The notes under the pieces: generated by a model
The model's input: the letters and a program-made list of their open reading frames with translations, nothing else
What the model was told of the DNA's origin: nothing
Databases searched by the model: none
Assembly (NCBI GenBank): GCA_015489095.1
Contig: WFMN01000167.1
Location: forward strand, 1-8,668
Direction of reading: 5' to 3'
Length of the DNA stretch: 8,668 bases
From: Mariprofundaceae bacterium
GTDB taxonomy: Bacteria > Pseudomonadota > Zetaproteobacteria > Mariprofundales > J009
Translations under genes and position numbers: made by a program
In this document: piece by piece, positions 5,921-8,668 of the stretch
How the letters are laid out: every line of letters starts with the position of its first letter
How positions within the stretch are numbered: position 1 is the first letter of the stretch

Positions 5921-8003
5921 CGCCGTGCGGATTTTGATCGTCGATGATGAGGAGCGTAACCGCGAGCTGCTGCGCGATCTGCTGGAGGATCCGCTCTACG
6001 AACATCTGCTGGCGGAGAGCGGTGAAGAGGCGCTGCGCATGCTGGAGGAGGATAGCGATGTCGCGGTGGTGCTGCTGGATATCAACCTGACCGGCATCGA
6101 CGGCTTTGAGACCCTGCGTCGCCTGCGCGTCATGGAGGGGTGCAGCGATATCCCGGTGCTGCTGTTTACCGGCGCGGGGATGACCTCATCCTTGGTGGCC
6201 GAGGGGCTGCGCGCCGGCGCGGTCGATTTTTTCGGCAAGCCGTTCAACCCCGAATGGGTGGAGGCGAAGGTGGCGTCGTTCGCCAAGCTCTATATGTCGC
6301 ACAAAAAGCTGGAGCGGGAACTGCGGCTGGCGGCCAGTGTGTTCGATTACGCCCGCGACGGCCTGATGATTACCGACACCGACAAGCAGATCCTCACCGT
6401 TAACCGCGAGTTCGAGAAAATGACCGGCTACTCCAGTCACGAGTTGATCGGGCAGACGCTACAGAAGCTGCGGTCGAATGTGCATGACGATCAATTCTAC
6501 CAACATATGTGGGAGTTGGTGGAGAAGGATGGCGTGTGGCAGGGCGAGGTGAACCACCGCCTGAAATCGGGCACGGTGATGCCGCAGTGGATGACCGTTC
6601 GTGCCGTGACCAACAACCGTGGCGAAGTGGTGAACTACATCTGTTCGCTCACCGATGTCGGCTCCCACATCACCGACCGGCAGCAGCTCTATTTCCTCGC
6701 CCATTACGACTCGTTGACCGGGCTGCCCAACCGCAAGCTCTTTGTCGAAATGCTCGACCAGTTGCTGAAGAACGCCCGCCGCCGCGCCGTGGATGACCAT
6801 CACCATCAACTGGCGGTGATGTTTCTTGATCTCGATCGTTTCAAGAATGTGAACGATACCTTGGGACACGATGTCGGTGATGAACTGCTCAAGGAGGTGG
6901 CGCAACGGCTGAAGGGGTGTGTGCGCGGCACCGATATGGTGGGAAGGATCGGGGGCGATGAGTTTGTCGCCCTGATCAGCAATGTGCCCAGCGCCGATGT
7001 GGTGGCATCGATCGCGACCAAGATGCGCGATGCACTGGAAGAGCCGGTGGAATACGGGCCGCACGAGATGCGGATCAGCGTCAGTATCGGTATCTGCATG
7101 TTCCCCGACGACGGCAACACCTCCGCCGAGCTGATGCGGCGCGCCGATGTGGCGATGTATCAGGTTAAGGAGAGCGGGCGCAACGGTTACAAGTTTTACA
7201 CCGAAGAGATGCAGACCTCGGCGCTGCGCCATATCGCGCTGGAGAAGGGGTTGCGCAAGGCGCTGGAAAACGATGAGTTTACCATCTATTACCAGCCCTT
7301 TATCAGTGCGAAAACCGGCAAACCGGTGGGGATGGAGGCGCTGTTGCGCTGGGATAGTCCCGATTTCGGCCGGGTCTCTCCGGGCGAGTTTATCCCGGTG
7401 GCCGAGGATTGCGGTCTGATCGTCGATATCGGTGCCTGGGTATTGCGCTGGGCCTGTTTCGAGAATCGCAAGCTGCAGGACGAGGGCTTTCCTCCGCTGA
7501 CGGTGGCGGTCAACCTCTCCAGCCGCCAGTTTCACGATACCTCGCTATTGGCGCTGATCGATGAGGTGCTTGAGGAGAGCGGGCTGGATGCCAACAACCT
7601 CGAGTTGGAGTTGACCGAAGGGGTGATCATGCAGGAGAGCGAATCCACGGCGGCGACGCTGCATGGCATCTACGATCGCAATATTCAGCTGTCGGTCGAT
7701 GATTTCGGTACCGGCTACTCCTCCATGAGCTATCTGATGCGCTTTAATGTCGATAAACTGAAGGTGGATCAGTCCTTTGTGCGCGATCTGCCGGACAGCA
7801 AGGATTCCGGCGTGGTGGTGCAGGCGATGATCGGGCTGGCGCACAACCTGTCGCTGACGGTGATCGCCGAGGGGGTGGAGGAGAAGGCGCAGGCGGATTG
7901 GCTGGCGCAGCACGGCTGCGATGAGATTCAGGGCTACTACTTTGCCAAGCCGATGCCACTGCACGAGTTCAAGGACTTCCTGCTGCAACACTACCCGCGG
8001 TAG
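5913..8003 (+). CDS. Response regulator with PAS, GGDEF and EAL domains (c-di-GMP turnover)
   Basis: Probable cytoplasmic protein of 696 residues with no membrane segment. The receiver domain (about 5-120) has acidic D11/D12, phospho-acceptor D56, T86 and K109. A linker and PAS sensor domain (about 130-255) follow. The diguanylate cyclase domain (about 265-430) has an intact GGDEF at 347-351 and an inhibitory I-site RGTD at 338-341, five residues upstream. The phosphodiesterase domain (about 445-690) has EALLRW from 475, N534, ELTE 566-569, DDFGTG 596-601, K617/D619 and AEGVE from 652. Both c-di-GMP-making and -breaking halves therefore look competent; which dominates cannot be told from sequence, and phosphorylation of D56 or PAS input may switch it. 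No partner histidine kinase is in the window. The start is set by AGGAGG at 5901; the 5' end overlaps gmk by 8 nt. Confidence 0.95.
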   Translation: MANAVRILIVDDEERNRELLRDLLEDPLYEHLLAESGEEALRMLEEDSDVAVVLLDINLTGIDGFETLRRLRVMEGCSDIPVLLFTGAGMTSSLVAEGLRAGAVDFFGKPFNPEWVEAKVASFAKLYMSHKKLERELRLAASVFDYARDGLMITDTDKQILTVNREFEKMTGYSSHELIGQTLQKLRSNVHDDQFYQHMWELVEKDGVWQGEVNHRLKSGTVMPQWMTVRAVTNNRGEVVNYICSLTDVGSHITDRQQLYFLAHYDSLTGLPNRKLFVEMLDQLLKNARRRAVDDHHHQLAVMFLDLDRFKNVNDTLGHDVGDELLKEVAQRLKGCVRGTDMVGRIGGDEFVALISNVPSADVVASIATKMRDALEEPVEYGPHEMRISVSIGICMFPDDGNTSAELMRRADVAMYQVKESGRNGYKFYTEEMQTSALRHIALEKGLRKALENDEFTIYYQPFISAKTGKPVGMEALLRWDSPDFGRVSPGEFIPVAEDCGLIVDIGAWVLRWACFENRKLQDEGFPPLTVAVNLSSRQFHDTSLLALIDEVLEESGLDANNLELELTEGVIMQESESTAATLHGIYDRNIQLSVDDFGTGYSSMSYLMRFNVDKLKVDQSFVRDLPDSKDSGVVVQAMIGLAHNLSLTVIAEGVEEKAQADWLAQHGCDEIQGYYFAKPMPLHEFKDFLLQHYPR

Positions 8004-8005
8004 TC

Positions 8006-8668
8006 ATGGCATCCGACGGTAGCTATTTCCAGTGCCCGCACTGCCGCACGCGCTACGCGGCCACGGCCAAGGCGCGGGCGGCCGATGGCAAGCGGATCCG
8101 CTGCAAGCACTGCCACGAACCTTTCACGCTGACCATCGTCGCCGCCTCCCGTCCGCGCACCCCGCCGCCCGCGACCAGCGCCAAGAAAGCGGCGGCGAAG
8201 CCCCGCCCGAACACGGTCGCGCCCAAGCCTGCCGCGACGAAGGCGAAACGGGGCAAGCCGCGATCCCGCTTTCAATTCGGGGCGGTGATCCTGCTGCTGG
8301 CGCTACTGGGGTATGGCGCCTGGTGGGGGTACTACTTCTTTTCCACGCCTGCCACGGTGACGACCGAGGCGGAACAGCAGCCGCGGGTCGCCGAGAAGCA
8401 GGCGAAGCAGCAGCCGGCTCCGGCCAAGGAGGAGGCGCCGCTGGTGGATCCCAAGGTGGTGAAGGAGCTAACCGAAGAGGCGCAACGCCCCGACCCCTCT
8501 TCGTTGAACTTCAAGGCGTCGCAGGCATGCCGCGATGTGGCGGCGGCGCAGTGGCTGAACGACTACACCCTGACCCACACCAACTTCGGGCGGACGGAGT
8601 TTGTCCGCCTGCTCGATGAGAGCGTCTCCCTGACCGAACAGATCCGCAAGAAGTGCAAGAACAATCAG
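8006..8668 (+). CDS. Zinc-ribbon (MJ0042-type) single-pass membrane protein, 3' end outside window
   Basis: Function unknown. An open frame of 221 codons from ATG 8006 reaches the last base of the window with no stop. Seen in order: C10-PH-C13 and C33-KH-C36, a CxxC-x19-CxxC zinc ribbon with the spacing and 'CPxC.tRY' look of MJ0042-family N-terminal finger domains; a Lys/Ala/Pro-rich, highly basic linker (about 48-88); one membrane helix (about 91-112, Leu-rich then Trp/Tyr-rich); an acidic Gln/Lys/Glu stretch; and a predicted helical outer region with C175 and C217. With the positive linker before the helix, the ribbon should be cytoplasmic and the Cys-containing tail periplasmic. The ATG lies 2 nt after the preceding stop, with no clear Shine-Dalgarno site, so translational coupling is likely. 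A competing frame over 8032-8619 has no family motif. Confidence 0.85.
   Translation, partial: MASDGSYFQCPHCRTRYAATAKARAADGKRIRCKHCHEPFTLTIVAASRPRTPPPATSAKKAAAKPRPNTVAPKPAATKAKRGKPRSRFQFGAVILLLALLGYGAWWGYYFFSTPATVTTEAEQQPRVAEKQAKQQPAPAKEEAPLVDPKVVKELTEEAQRPDPSSLNFKASQACRDVAAAQWLNDYTLTHTNFGRTEFVRLLDESVSLTEQIRKKCKNNQ

Noticed and set aside
6459..7535. Minus-strand open frame (about 358 codons) opposite the GGDEF-EAL gene
   Set aside because: Antisense shadow of a gene with all catalytic motifs in place; composition unlike a real protein.
8032..8619. Plus-strand frame of about 195 codons over the zinc-ribbon gene
   Set aside because: Gly/Ala/Arg-rich with no motif; the frame from 8006 has the CxxC pairs and a membrane helix.

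Overview
This looks like a stretch of ordinary chromosome from a Gram-negative bacterium with high GC content. LpxB (lipid A disaccharide synthase) implies an outer membrane. The Allochromatium vinosum-type 2[4Fe-4S] ferredoxin, RecG, Gmk and the REC-PAS-GGDEF-EAL protein all look proteobacterial. The short, four-cysteine (zinc-binding) L28 is unlike the E. coli form, so I would not place it among the enterics; a deep gammaproteobacterial or zetaproteobacterial type is possible but is only a guess. I see no transposase, integrase, CRISPR array, tRNA, rRNA or phage gene, and no sign of recent transfer.

Layout. At the left edge rpmB (L28) runs leftward from a good sigma70-type promoter at 222-249 that lies in the divergent gap upstream of recG. 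Rightward from about 256, recG and lpxB form a pair with no intergenic base between the stop of one and the start of the other. A 71-bp gap (3385-3455) carries a second good promoter candidate. It is followed by five tightly packed rightward genes: an NSS/SNF-family sodium-dependent transporter, a YfhL/Alvin-type ferredoxin, gmk (guanylate kinase), a 696-residue response regulator with PAS, GGDEF and EAL domains, and a zinc-ribbon single-pass membrane protein that runs off the right edge. Spacings are +3, -4, -8 and +2 nt, so one transcript with translational coupling is likely.

How the genes may work together. Most are housekeeping genes (translation, replication-fork repair, lipid A synthesis, GTP supply). 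The most suggestive link is the overlap of gmk with the dual-domain c-di-GMP gene: Gmk makes GDP on the way to the cyclase substrate GTP and re-phosphorylates the GMP left when c-di-GMP is fully degraded. The transporter seems to carry an extra hydrophobic hairpin compared with LeuT. The last gene, with an MJ0042-type zinc ribbon, a Lys/Ala/Pro linker, one membrane helix and a Cys-containing outer domain, is the least understood item. I found no convincing new multi-gene system. Four of the seven genes (recG, the transporter, the ferredoxin and gmk) appear to use GTG or TTG starts.
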